A DNA stretch of 64,000 nucleotides, from positions 775,598-839,597 of the forward strand of contig OZ037834.1 of the NCBI GenBank assembly GCA_964035575.1. Reading direction: 5' to 3'. The position numbers were made by a program, and so were the translations under genes. The first letter of the stretch is position 1. Each line of letters opens with the position of its first letter. The notes beneath the pieces are model-generated. The model did no database searches. It saw nothing but the letters and a program-made list of their open reading frames with translations, and was not told the origin of the DNA. This document shows, piece after piece, positions 18,723 through 28,589 of the stretch. The stretch is from Rhynchopus sp. YZ270_cl-10 (taxonomy: Eukaryota; Euglenozoa; Diplonemea; Diplonemida; Diplonemidae).

Positions 18723-21700
18723 ATGAAGCTGTTTTTTGTTCTATTTTTTTGCTTGATTTGGTGCGACGCGAAAGAGGCTCAGGACGAGGAAGATCCCACA
18801 CACACACGCAACAGATGGACACCACGCGCCGCATGGCACGGCCTCAGCCGCACACTTGATGCAATCATCGCTCGGCGCGGCCGCTCTGGGGAGTACAGTG
18901 GCGCGCAGAAGGAGACCCTTCTCGAAGACGCTGAGAAAATTGTACGCGACTTATTGATTGCTGAACGGAGCCTTCGTTACGACCCGGCTGCACCATCCAC
19001 ACCAAAGGAAAACCCACAGGACACACTAAAAGGCATTCAAAAAAGCCTGAACAATGCGCTACAACAACTCAAAGGGTTCGGGTTGGAGCCAAAGGGAGGG
19101 TCCCCTTCTGATGATGGGATATTCGATGCACTGTCTGGCCTGCTAAAAAATGGGGGCAAAATGGAGTTTAAAATGGATTTTGAGGAAGGTGCGGAAGGGG
19201 AATTACAACAGAAGCTTTTAGGCAGTCTTGGAAAGCTGGGGGGATTGGTAGGGATGTTAGGTGAGTCGTCTGATCCTTCAGAGACAATAATAAATACAGA
19301 AAACTACCCAAAAGATGGCTGGGAGGAGGCCCCAAACCTACCAGCAGACCAGCTTCCATCCGACGACGATTTGGATGAAGAAGACGATCTCTCTGAAGCT
19401 AACACTGATGAGGATGAAGACGGATATTTCTCCGATCCATTTAAACGAGAGTCTAATAAAGCGAATAAGCAAAAATGGAGAGCGGCAGAAAAGGAAGAAG
19501 ACAAAAAGGCGGCGGAAGAAGCAAAACGGAAGAAAACCGAGCAAAAAAAGAAGGATACAAAACCGGCGCCACCAGGGGATTATGATTACAACGCGCCCGA
19601 TGAAGAGAGCTTTGTGAACTATGAGAAGGGGCGCGATCTGAAGCTTTCCGCGCATTTTAACAAACAAAAAAGCGACAAAAAGCTTCGCCGCGGGATGAGT
19701 CATTTATACTACGGAAAAGACAGCATTTCCTTCGCATGGGGGGTACCATGGTCACTTGCCAACAACCCTACTAAGAAACGACGATGGGATTACATGGAAG
19801 ACCGCCTTCTATATGTCGAAGACTTCCCACATCTCAGACGAATGTTCGAAGGCCACGCCACCTCCTTCTTCGACCCAGAGAGTGATACCAAAGACGATAA
19901 AGTACGAAAAGCGCGAAAAGCGGTAAAACAGCTCGTCGCTGACGTCAAATCCAAGCGGAAGCTACCTACTCTGGAGGACGAGGAGGAGGAGGAGGAGGAG
20001 GGCGAGAACGCCCCTATACATACAGAAACCAAAGAAACGCTGTTTGTCCGTCTTTCTCTCCCATTCGGCGCGTTCTTCGAGGGGCACCGCTATTTTGTAG
20101 CAAATAGCAGTACAAAAAATCGCTCAGAAAATCTTTCCAATCCATCATGCAATGATGAACCCCCTTCCGATGACACCCCACCTACCTGTTCTGGACCGCC
20201 TTTGGAATCTCCTGTTGAGGAGGAGGAGGGGGAGGGGGAAAATGCCTCATTTTCCCCTGAACACCCCAAATTTCATTATGTAGGTCGAATTAGTGGAGAA
20301 AAATACAGCTATACCGGAGAATGTGCTGGTGTGGTCGAAGGAGGGGGGTCTGCAAGGAAGGCTGGTGGGGATTCTCAAAAGGCGCCTTTGGGGAGAACTT
20401 CGCAGTATTTTGCCGATCTTGGTGTTCAGGAGGATTTTGCGACCAATAATGCACCTTATGTCAGCCCTGAAGGGAATGGTATTGTTACTACCACACATGT
20501 AACGTACTCTGGTTCATTTCATCGTGGGGTACCTCATGGGTTTGGGACTTTAACGATAAATGCGGATTCACCAAACGGTTGCACCTACAATGGTGCCTTT
20601 CAAAGAGGATTCCTTCATGGAGAAGGTAGGCTGGACTGTGGAGTGGGTAACACCTTTTCAGGGAGTTTCGCATGGGATCGCTTTGGGAATGGTGTTCTAA
20701 AAAGCGGGGCCTGCTCTGTAAAAGGAGATTTTATGAGAGAGAGATATGCAGTCGCGCAGTGTCGAACCTCAGATGGGGTAATCCCGCTTCAAACCAAGAT
20801 TTTAAAAGGACCGCATTTTGAGGGTTATGTTACTCCAAGGTTTTCGTTGCAGCATGCGGCACCGATGCTACAATTTGATGGGAAGGTGAGTAAGGCGGCG
20901 ATAGAAGCTTCAGAACGACCGAAAGGGGTTTGTACCATAACCTATAGTAGACTGCGCTATGAAGGGGAATGTAATGGAGATAATGCAACGGGGGCAGGGT
21001 ACGTGGAGGTTTTTTCTGAAGTGAAAGGGAAAAAGGAAGCGGTGATCTCGCTTTCCGCGACGTTTCGATCCATGGGGTTGGTCCCGGGGCCGACCGTAGG
21101 GGTGGTCTTTCATTGCAGTTTCTCGGGCACCACAACGCGCACCCTGCAGCTGAACCCACTCACCTCACTGCTGCCAAACACAGATCTCATTTCTTCAAAA
21201 CCGTTTCGCGCCTGGCATGCTAGGGGTACCCTCTCATGTTCTAAAAACCTTCCGTTTGTGGAGTACGAAGGCACATTAAAAGGGGGGCGCCCAAATGGGA
21301 AAGGAAGCATGACAAGGCTGTGGGATAAAAGCGAGGATTTGGCAGGGATTTTGGAGGTGATTGAGCATGCTGTGGTAGAGTGTGGTGGGGTGGGGAGGAT
21401 GGATGAGGTGTACGACGTGGTGTTGTTCGGAGAGTTCGCAGATGGGAAGCCGCATGGCTTGGTCGCAGTCGCAGCGCGTGGTGCTGATGGGAAGCCTGCG
21501 TTATCAGGAATGGTTATTAGGGTTACCTTCTTGCACGGTCTCGCCTCTGGTGCTGGTGTGGTGACCGCAGAGTCAGGTGCCGCTCGATGGCGTGCAACCT
21601 TCGTCTCAGGCCGCCCCTCCGAGGAAGCGCCGCTCAACGATTTGGAATCTCCAGCCCCCGTGGAAATATTTTTTTGGTATCTCGGACGGATGTGCGACTT

Positions 21701-21821
21701 TGTGCTCTTCAGCTATTTGGTGGATGAAGAAAGGGAGGTCAGCATTCTTGCAGTGTTGATGGTCGTCACGGCGCTCACAGCATACCTCACAATGTACATC
21801 CGAGCTAGGGGGATGGTGTAA
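18723..21821 (+). CDS. Secretory-pathway MORN-repeat membrane protein
   Basis: 1,032 residues. The ATG at 18723 is the first in frame and opens a clear signal peptide (MKLFFVLFFCLIWCDA). A long charged region follows, with acidic stretches near residues 215-245 and 419-428 and a Lys/Glu/Ala run near 250-285, then a globular part. MORN-type motifs (Y.G.F..G..HG.G) cluster at about residues 595-680 (GSFHRGVPHGFGTLT, GAFQRGFLHGEGRL) and again at 845-965 (YEGTLKGGRPNGKGSM, GEFADGKPHGLVAV, FLHGLASGAGVV). A hydrophobic segment near 1006-1026 and a short basic tail would make it a type I membrane protein. MORN proteins are normally cytosolic membrane-associated scaffolds, so a lumenal or extracellular MORN region is odd. 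Confidence 0.85.
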   Translation: MKLFFVLFFCLIWCDAKEAQDEEDPTHTRNRWTPRAAWHGLSRTLDAIIARRGRSGEYSGAQKETLLEDAEKIVRDLLIAERSLRYDPAAPSTPKENPQDTLKGIQKSLNNALQQLKGFGLEPKGGSPSDDGIFDALSGLLKNGGKMEFKMDFEEGAEGELQQKLLGSLGKLGGLVGMLGESSDPSETIINTENYPKDGWEEAPNLPADQLPSDDDLDEEDDLSEANTDEDEDGYFSDPFKRESNKANKQKWRAAEKEEDKKAAEEAKRKKTEQKKKDTKPAPPGDYDYNAPDEESFVNYEKGRDLKLSAHFNKQKSDKKLRRGMSHLYYGKDSISFAWGVPWSLANNPTKKRRWDYMEDRLLYVEDFPHLRRMFEGHATSFFDPESDTKDDKVRKARKAVKQLVADVKSKRKLPTLEDEEEEEEEGENAPIHTETKETLFVRLSLPFGAFFEGHRYFVANSSTKNRSENLSNPSCNDEPPSDDTPPTCSGPPLESPVEEEEGEGENASFSPEHPKFHYVGRISGEKYSYTGECAGVVEGGGSARKAGGDSQKAPLGRTSQYFADLGVQEDFATNNAPYVSPEGNGIVTTTHVTYSGSFHRGVPHGFGTLTINADSPNGCTYNGAFQRGFLHGEGRLDCGVGNTFSGSFAWDRFGNGVLKSGACSVKGDFMRERYAVAQCRTSDGVIPLQTKILKGPHFEGYVTPRFSLQHAAPMLQFDGKVSKAAIEASERPKGVCTITYSRLRYEGECNGDNATGAGYVEVFSEVKGKKEAVISLSATFRSMGLVPGPTVGVVFHCSFSGTTTRTLQLNPLTSLLPNTDLISSKPFRAWHARGTLSCSKNLPFVEYEGTLKGGRPNGKGSMTRLWDKSEDLAGILEVIEHAVVECGGVGRMDEVYDVVLFGEFADGKPHGLVAVAARGADGKPALSGMVIRVTFLHGLASGAGVVTAESGAARWRATFVSGRPSEEAPLNDLESPAPVEIFFWYLGRMCDFVLFSYLVDEEREVSILAVLMVVTALTAYLTMYIRARGMV

Positions 21822-22024
21822 AATTGGGAGAGGGAGGGGATGGGAGGGTGTTTTGTTTCACTTTTGATGACCAAAAATGATAATAGGTATCCACAGTAAA
21901 TGATCCCCCATTACTCCTATTTATTTCCTTCCTTCCCGTTTTTTTTCTCATCACTGGGTTCGTCCCATTCCTGCATGGTTCCTACCACACTTTTTCACAC
22001 AGAGGTTCTCTTTGGGAAACATAG

Positions 22025-22480
22025 ATGAGCCTCAAATGTCGCAGTGTTTACCGCCACTGGGGTAAGATCCACACGAGGTGGCAAGACCAGGACACCTTCG
22101 GGCATGTGAACAACGTAGAGTACTACAGCTACGTGGACAGCACGGTGTGCGCCTTCCTGCGAGGCGGCGACGTCTTGCGTGCTGCGACCATGAGCCCCGG
22201 GGCACCCCGCCCCTTCGTGGTCGAGTCTGCGTGCAAATACCTGCAGCCCGTGGGGTTTCCCGCCACACTCGATGTGGGCATTCTGGTCACCTCCTGCGGG
22301 CGCAGCAGCTGTACCTACAAGGCAGGGCTGTTCAAGGAAGGGGAAAGTGACCCTGCAGCTATCGCCACCTTTGTGCACGTCTGGACCGACGCTGAGACAC
22401 AACGTCCTACACAAATACCAGAAGCAGTACGCACTGCCTACGAAGGGCTGATTCATGAAGGCAGTTTGGAGGGTATCTGA
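22025..22480 (+). CDS. 4HBT/FadM-type acyl-CoA thioesterase
   Basis: 151 residues, the usual length of a single hotdog domain. The N-terminal motif RWQDQDTFGHVNNVEYYSYV (residues 18-37) matches the FadM/4HBT_2 signature RW.D.D..GHVNN..Y, with the catalytic Asp in DTFGHVNN. Such enzymes hydrolyse acyl-CoA or related thioesters. The frame is closed at both ends and needs no intron. No targeting signal is obvious, though MSLKCRSVYRHWGK is basic and might direct it to mitochondria. Substrate cannot be read from sequence. Confidence 0.9.
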   Translation: MSLKCRSVYRHWGKIHTRWQDQDTFGHVNNVEYYSYVDSTVCAFLRGGDVLRAATMSPGAPRPFVVESACKYLQPVGFPATLDVGILVTSCGRSSCTYKAGLFKEGESDPAAIATFVHVWTDAETQRPTQIPEAVRTAYEGLIHEGSLEGI

Positions 22481-22500
22481 TTCCTCTCTCTTCCTTTTAA

Positions 22501-22550
22501 AGGTGACTAAGCACGAGAGGCTTAGGGTCATCTTATAAACCTTTTCTTTT
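22501..22550 (+). repeat. Dispersed hairpin module (CTAAGC...GCTTAG)
   Basis: AGGTGACTAAGCACGAGAGG, then CTTAGGGTCATCTTATAAAC and a T-rich end. CTAAGC and GCTTAG form a six-base-pair stem around ACGAGAG. Other copies: 17881, 29907, 31048 (double), 37852 (double), 45528, 46474 (double) and 52282, all on the + strand. Confidence 0.9.
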
Positions 22551-22913
22551 TTTATATTGAACACCTGCGTTGAATGCTGGCACATATACTATCTCGGTGT
22601 GGTGATGTTGCAGAGCATTGGATGAGTGAACGACGAACTACGTGACACTTTCCGCAAAAAAAAAAAAAGTGTGCATAAAACAAACAAACAAAAACAACAT
22701 CTCTTCCTTTCCTTGAAGGTATTATTTCCTCTCCCTCTCCACTCTTAGAATCTAGAAATCGAACGTACTCCCCTCCCTCCCTCTTCCTCTCTCTTTCTCT
22801 CCTCTTCTTCAACAAAGTCCCAACCCCCTTCCTCTCTCTCCCTCCCTCCCCCCAAAGAACCCTCTCAGGAAAAAAACACCCCCCTCCAGCGCCCCTTTTT
22901 TTGTTATTTCATA

Positions 22914-25900
22914 ATGAGTGGGGACAAAGCACCTACATGGCAGACCGCTGCTGTGGCAGCAGGTAGCGCCGCTGCGGTTGCTGCCGCGCTTGCGAAGATG
23001 CACGACCAGTACGTCGTGAGCCGGCCGATGGCGAGTATCGAGACTGCCATTGAGGCCTTCCGCAATGGAATTCCCTGCGTTGTCATGGATGATGAGGACC
23101 GTGAGAACGAAGGAGACATCATCGTCCCTGCCGGCGCGCTAACAGAGGAGATGTCCACCATCATGATCAACCACACTACTGGGATCCTCTGCGCTCCGAT
23201 GACCGAAGAACGCGCCAGCATGCTTGGACTCGGCCCTATGCTTGCAAACAACCAGGACCCCAAGGGAACTGCCTTCACCGTCACCACCGATTTGAAACCC
23301 ACTGTCCCAAAGGATTCTGGTCTCATCCCGGATCTTGCTGACGCTGATGGTGAGACCGGGTTGACCACTGGAGTTTCCGCATACGACAGAATGATCACCT
23401 TCAAAGCATTGGCGCACCCTAAGGCTAGGGCAACAGACTTTGGCCGTCCTGGACACATCTTCCCTCTGAGGGCGAAGCGTGGCGGAGTACCAGAGAGGAG
23501 AGGACACACCGAGGCATCGGTGGATCTCTGCCGTCTGGCAAACTGTGTCCCAGTCGGTGCCATCGGAGAGCTTGTCAACGAAACCGGAGAGATGAAGCGG
23601 CTCGATGACTGCAAGCGTTTTGGCTACAAATTCGGCTACCCCTGCATCACGATCGACGCCCTGGTGAACTATCTCTACAGAAAGCCCCTCGCCATGCCCA
23701 CAGCGAACGTCGCCGTCAACCTCGCGGCCACCTGCACGATCCCGGTGACCCGCGAGGGCCGCTTCCTTGGCATCTGGGATATGTCGTGCTACGTCGAGGC
23801 GGGACGGCATGAGCATGTGGTCCTCTCCCTGGGGGACATCTCCGCGTCTGATGCAGTTCCGGTTCGCATCCACTCTGAGTGCTTGACAGGAGACCTGATC
23901 GGAAGCATGCGGTGTGACTGTGGTGAGCAGCTCAACGCCGCCTTCCGTCACATCGCCGACAAAGGAGTCGGTGTCATCATCTACATGACCGGGCACGAAG
24001 GCCGTGGTATTGGTCTGATCAACAAGATGCACGCCTACCAGCTGCAGTCCAACGAAGGATACGACACCTACCGCGCGAACAGAGAGCTCGGCTTCCAGGA
24101 CGACATGAGATCCTTCGATGCATGCGCGGAAATCATCAAGCAGATGGGCATGCAGTCGAAGACGGTCCAGCTCCTAACAAACAGTCCACTCAAGGTCCGC
24201 GGCATGGCTGCCCTCAAGGGAAACGTGAAGATCGAGGTTGTCCCCCTGCTGTGCAAGCACAATGAGTACAACCAACGCTACCTGACCGACAAGAGGAACC
24301 ACGAGGCGCGTCTCCGTGAAGGCGGTCTTGCATCCCGTCCGGAGAACATCAGAACGTCGCTCCGTCTGTCGGACCGTGCCCACATCTCCTTGGTCCCCAA
24401 GCTTCGTGTTGCCATCATCCAGACCGTGTGGTTCCACACCCCGCTCAAAGCCCTGAAGAAGCAGGTCATCCGCCACCTGAACGAGGCTGGTGTCACCTCC
24501 GAGAACATCTGCACCATCGAGGTGGCCGGGGCACAGGATATCCCATTCGCTGCCCGCACCGTGGCGTTGACAGGAAAGGTTGACGCCGTGCTCTGCCTTG
24601 GTATTACCATTCAAGGGGAGGTGAAGCAGGCGTTCAGCTGTCTCTCCTCTGCGGTGTCTCACGGTGTGAACGCAGTGCAGACGGAGACCGGAGTGCCAAC
24701 CCTCTTCGGCGTCATCGCATGCAAGCAGCAGCAGCAGGCGATCGACCGCTGCAGTGAAGGGTCCGAGCTTGCGTACTCGCTTGCCCTCTCCACAATCCAG
24801 GTTGCCACCGAGCGTCACATCTTCAGCCCAGCGAAGGCAGGCGCCCTTCCCTCCTTTTCGCAGGACGGCGCGACCTCGCCTCTGGGGTCCAAGCCTAAGG
24901 TGTTGTCTTCTTCGACCGCATCGAACGAAACCCAGGTGCAGGGTCTGGCGGACCTCATTGTGCACCCCTCTGCCGCAGAAATGCCCAACCTCAAGATTGT
25001 GGTTGTCGCTGCAGCATGGCAGGGACGCTACGTGGACTCGGTGGTGAATGGGCTGACCGAGGAGCTCATCTCCCATGGGGTGGACGGAAACAACATTGGA
25101 GTGGTGCGTGTCCCCACTATCTTCAACATTCCGCATGCCGCTGCGGTGGCCGCGGCCAGCGGGGTCGATGCAGTGGTGACCTGCGGTTTCCTGGTGAAGG
25201 ACGAAACGTCTCATTTCGACTACGTCGCTCAGGCGCATGCGATCGGAACCCTGCACACCCAGCTGCGTTGTACCATCCCCATCGTGTCTGGGGTGCTTCT
25301 CACGAACACCGAGGAGATGCTGACACAACGTGCCCCTGATGTGCCGCACCCGCTTGCTGCGTCTGTGTTGCATCAGATTGCCTTTGCCAGAGAGGTGAGC
25401 GGTGTCAAGAAGTCTCCCGCAACGCTCTTCATGTTCGGATCGCAGCCGGGCGCTGAGGAGGCAACGTTGGTTGCTGAGCCTGCCTCGATGCTGAAGGTTC
25501 TGACCGCCCCGACTGCCGTGCAGGCGAAGAGCATCCGCGTCGGCATTGTGCGCACCGCATGGAATGAGAGCTTCGTGGAGGAGATGGCCGCCGGCATCAC
25601 GACGTACCTCACGGACGCTGGGGTCGCCTCTGTGAACATTGTGGAGCGTGTCGTGCCTGGATCCTACGAGCTTCCTACTGGAGCTCGCATCACCGCTGAC
25701 GCCGAAGCTGTCGACGTTGTCGTCTGCCTTGGAGTTCTCCTGAAGGGAGACACCAAGCATTTTGAGTACATCTGTGAGTCCACCTCTGATGCTCTTCTCA
25801 AGACTGAGGCGGCGACAGAGGTGCCCATCGTATGGGGAGTGCTGACGTGCCAGACGATTGATCAGGCAAAGGAGCGTGCCGTGAGTGCGGAGATGCATGC

Positions 25901-28589
25901 TGAATGGGGGGCAAGCGCACTGCATCTGGCGCTTCTGCGTGATCAGTCGCCGGCAGCAAAGAAGGGGGCCAAGGCAAGGATGACCCCAGTGCAGACACGT
26001 GAGATCCCTCCAACGAGCTTGAGGAAGGCGCTGGTAGGGGAGTTGGTGAAGGATATCCCAAGAACGTTGAAGGCGCCGGCGGCAGACGTGGCGGAGAGCA
26101 TGAGCATTGCGGTGGTGGCGACGTCGAACGAGGAGTACGCCTTGGTGAGGCAGATGGTGGACGGCATCAGCGCGGTGTTCAGTGCAGCAGGCCTCCCGGA
26201 GGTCAACGTTGTCACCCAATGGGTCCCGACGTCCTTCGACCTCCCCCACGCGGTGAACTGCATTCTCGAGAGCACCCCGGTGCTTGCGGTGCTGGCGGTA
26301 GGTATGTCACATATTAAACAACCTGACCTTCTTGCAATACGGCTTTATCGGTTTTGACATCCCGAAGGAAATTGCAGTTTTTTTTAGCGGAAGCTCATCC
26401 CTCGGGGTGTCATAACAACTAATATGCAACCCAACATTTTTTTTTATCCACGCGCGTGAAGCTTTATTTTCCTCGCCCACCCAAAAGTACGTGGAGGGGT
26501 GTGAAAATAAAATTTTTATTTTCACCCTGTGAAAATAAAAATTTTATTTTCACCGTTTTTTTTCACCCGTCTTACTGGGGGGGGCCGAATAAACGAGGTA
26601 ATTCGAATAAAGCACGTACGTCGAATAAAGCACGCATTTGAAAAATGGGTTTTTTGCTTTTTTTTCCGTCGAATAAAGCACGTACGTGTTTTATTCGACT
26701 TTTTGAACTTTTCCTGTGTTGTAACAAGGTAGTTCGTATTTTGTGAAAATTTAAGTCGCTGAAATTTTGTCCATTTTTCCGTATATCCCCCACCACAAGC
26801 CGGGATTGGCTCGGAAATGCAACAAAATCACCTCTTGGGCGAAAAAAAATCGAAAAAAAAATTGCGACTGGAAAAAGTTTCCAAAAAGTTCGAAAAGGCG
26901 AATAAAGCACGTACGTGCTTTATTCGCCTTTTCGAACTTTTTTTTTTTTTTAAACCTCAGGATCTGAAGTGTAGGGACGCCTAATAAAACACGTACGTGC
27001 TTTATTCGACCCCCCCCAGTAAGCCCCCAAACACCCCCAAACTCACCCTATTTTTTTCGAGTTTTTTTTTTCCCCAGGGTATCTGGACTGGGGTGGGGGG
27101 ACGGGGCGTGCATGGTGGTAGCTACAAACTTGTTGGAGTAGCCCTCGAGCTGTGTCAGCGGAGGTAATATATTTTAGGGTAAATTGCGATAGCACGTACA
27201 AAAAGTGTGCGTGTTATCGCGAACAAAAACGTACGTGTTTTCCCCAGGTACCCAGTACCAGTACCCCCAATGACATAACGAAGTATCGCTTGAAAGTATC
27301 GTTCAATAACCTTGGGTGTGCAGGTGAAGTAGGACACACAAGGTATATCAAACGATAAATCAATCAGATAAACGTTACATCATTGGAAAATTGTTGGCAC
27401 CGCCCCCCTGTCTTCGTATTTAGTACGTCGACAGGCCAAACAGCGTTGGGCTCAGAAGAAGCGGTGCAAGACACTGGAGATCCACACTACAGGTCTCACA
27501 CGACACTTGGGCGGGCTCGGAAAATAAAGCTTCACACTTATGGATAAAATTATGTCTTGGAGTAGAAAATAAGCGTTTTTTTCACCTCGTTGGTGTTTTC
27601 AACCCTCGTGACTTTAATTCCCTCGCTTCGCTCGTGAATTAAAGTAACTCGGGTTGAAAACACCAACTCGGTGAAAAAAACGACTTATTTTCACTCCAAT
27701 AAATAGCTATTTTTCAAATCACCCCACCCCCACCGCACCTCACACTCACCCAAACAGGAGTCCTCATCGAGGAGGCAAACGACAACTTCGACACCGCCTG
27801 CGAGGCCTCCGCACACGGCCTTCAAGAGGTATGCCTCCCTCCCCCCCATCCACCCCCACCCCCACACTCTAGAATTTCCTCCTTCCCACCCCACCCCCCT
27901 TCCCTCTTACCTATTCAAATTCAAAAAAAAAATTCAAAAAACAGGCCTCCCTCAAGCACAACGTCCCTGTGCTCTTCGGGGTTCTGACCTGCCAGACCAG
28001 AGAGCAGGCAAGGGAGCGTGCCGAGGCGGGGAGTGAGCTGCACTACTCGCTCTCGATGTCTGCCCTGCATATGGCCTGCATGCGCATGCAGCTGGGTCTC
28101 CGCGGGAAGAACGTGGCGGCCAAGAGAGAGCTCGGCGTCGTCGCGACAGTGCCACCTGCCTCTCTGCGCAAGCTCCGTGTCGCGCTTGTCCGCACCAGCT
28201 GGAATGAGAACAACGTGCTCGCAGTCGTCGAAGCCCTCAGAGGCAAGCTCCTCGACGCTGGTGTCCGCGTTGGAAACATCACAGAGGAGGTGGTCCCCGG
28301 AAGCCACGAGCTTCCCTTCACCGCGCAAAAGATTGTGAGCGCCAAGGAGGCTGACGTTGTCTGTCTCCTCGGCTCCCTGGTCAAGGGGGACGTGGAGAAC
28401 TACGACTACATGGCGGCAGCAACGATCAAGAGCTTCCTTGCCGTGCAGAGGAACCAGACCGCCCCTGTGGTGTGGGGGGTCCGTTGTGTCGAGGAGGGAG
28501 ACGCGTTGGCGCTGAACGTCGAAGACCAGGCCGCTCTTCTGTCGACCAGGATTGTTAAGGCATCCAGAGTCCACGCTGAGTTGAACTGA
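22914..28589 (+). CDS. RibB-RibA fused to five lumazine synthase domains
   Basis: Three exons, 22914-26301, 27758-27828 and 27945-28589, join in frame to 1,367 residues across GT-AG introns. Order: DHBP synthase (about 40-245; acidic DDEDRENEGD near 59-68, GHTEAS near 197), which makes the four-carbon unit from ribulose 5-phosphate; GTP cyclohydrolase II (about 290-480; zinc ligands in CLTGDLIGSMRCDC from 323, then GHEGRGIGL); then five lumazine synthase units starting near 498, 693, 873, 1062 and 1229. Unit 3 is canonical (AWN, VPGSYELP, GVLLKGDTKHFEY, ERA). Unit 2 keeps the catalytic His (SHFDY) but has FNIP for the usual ELP. Units 1, 4 and 5 have Gln or Asn in place of that His. Lumazine synthase normally assembles as pentamers, so this may be a one-chain pentamer with one or two live sites. 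Riboflavin synthase is not in the window. Confidence 0.93.
26574..27020. mobile_element. MITE with ACTGGGG ends, long form
   Basis: Starts ACTGGGGGGGGCCGAATAAA and ends TTTATTCGACCCCCCCCAGT. Inside are several repeats of CGAATAAAGCACGTACGT in both orientations, giving strong hairpins around CACGTACGTG. A 104-bp relative in reverse orientation lies at 44554-44657. No coding capacity; the target duplication is unclear, so the superfamily is not assigned. Confidence 0.8.
27557..27699. repeat. Foldback element in intron 1
   Basis: A 143-bp near-perfect palindrome. Arms run from TTGGAGTAGAAAATAAGCG to CGACTTATTTTCACTCCAA, with GGTGTTTTCAACCC facing GGGTTGAAAACACC and a head of CTCGCTTCGCTCG. Similar in plan to the elements at 5483 and 54519. 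Confidence 0.88.
27829..27944 (+). other. Intron 2 of the riboflavin gene
   Basis: 116 bp, donor GAG|GTATGC, C- and A-rich interior, acceptor CAAAAAACAG before GCCTCC. It separates LQE from ASLKHNVPVLFGVLTC in lumazine unit 4. Confidence 0.93.

Larger units (their letters stand above)
26302..27757 (+). other. Intron 1 of the riboflavin gene
   Basis: Donor G|GTATGT after GCGGTAG; acceptor CACCCAAACAG before GAGTCC. Splicing restores the lumazine synthase strand AVG-VLIEE. The 1,456-bp intron holds a palindrome of GAAAATAAAATTTTTATTTTC type (26500-26553), a miniature transposon (26574-27020), a diverged piece of the satellite (about 26755-26830) and a hairpin element (27557-27699). Unspliced reading would end within about 20 codons. 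Confidence 0.9.
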
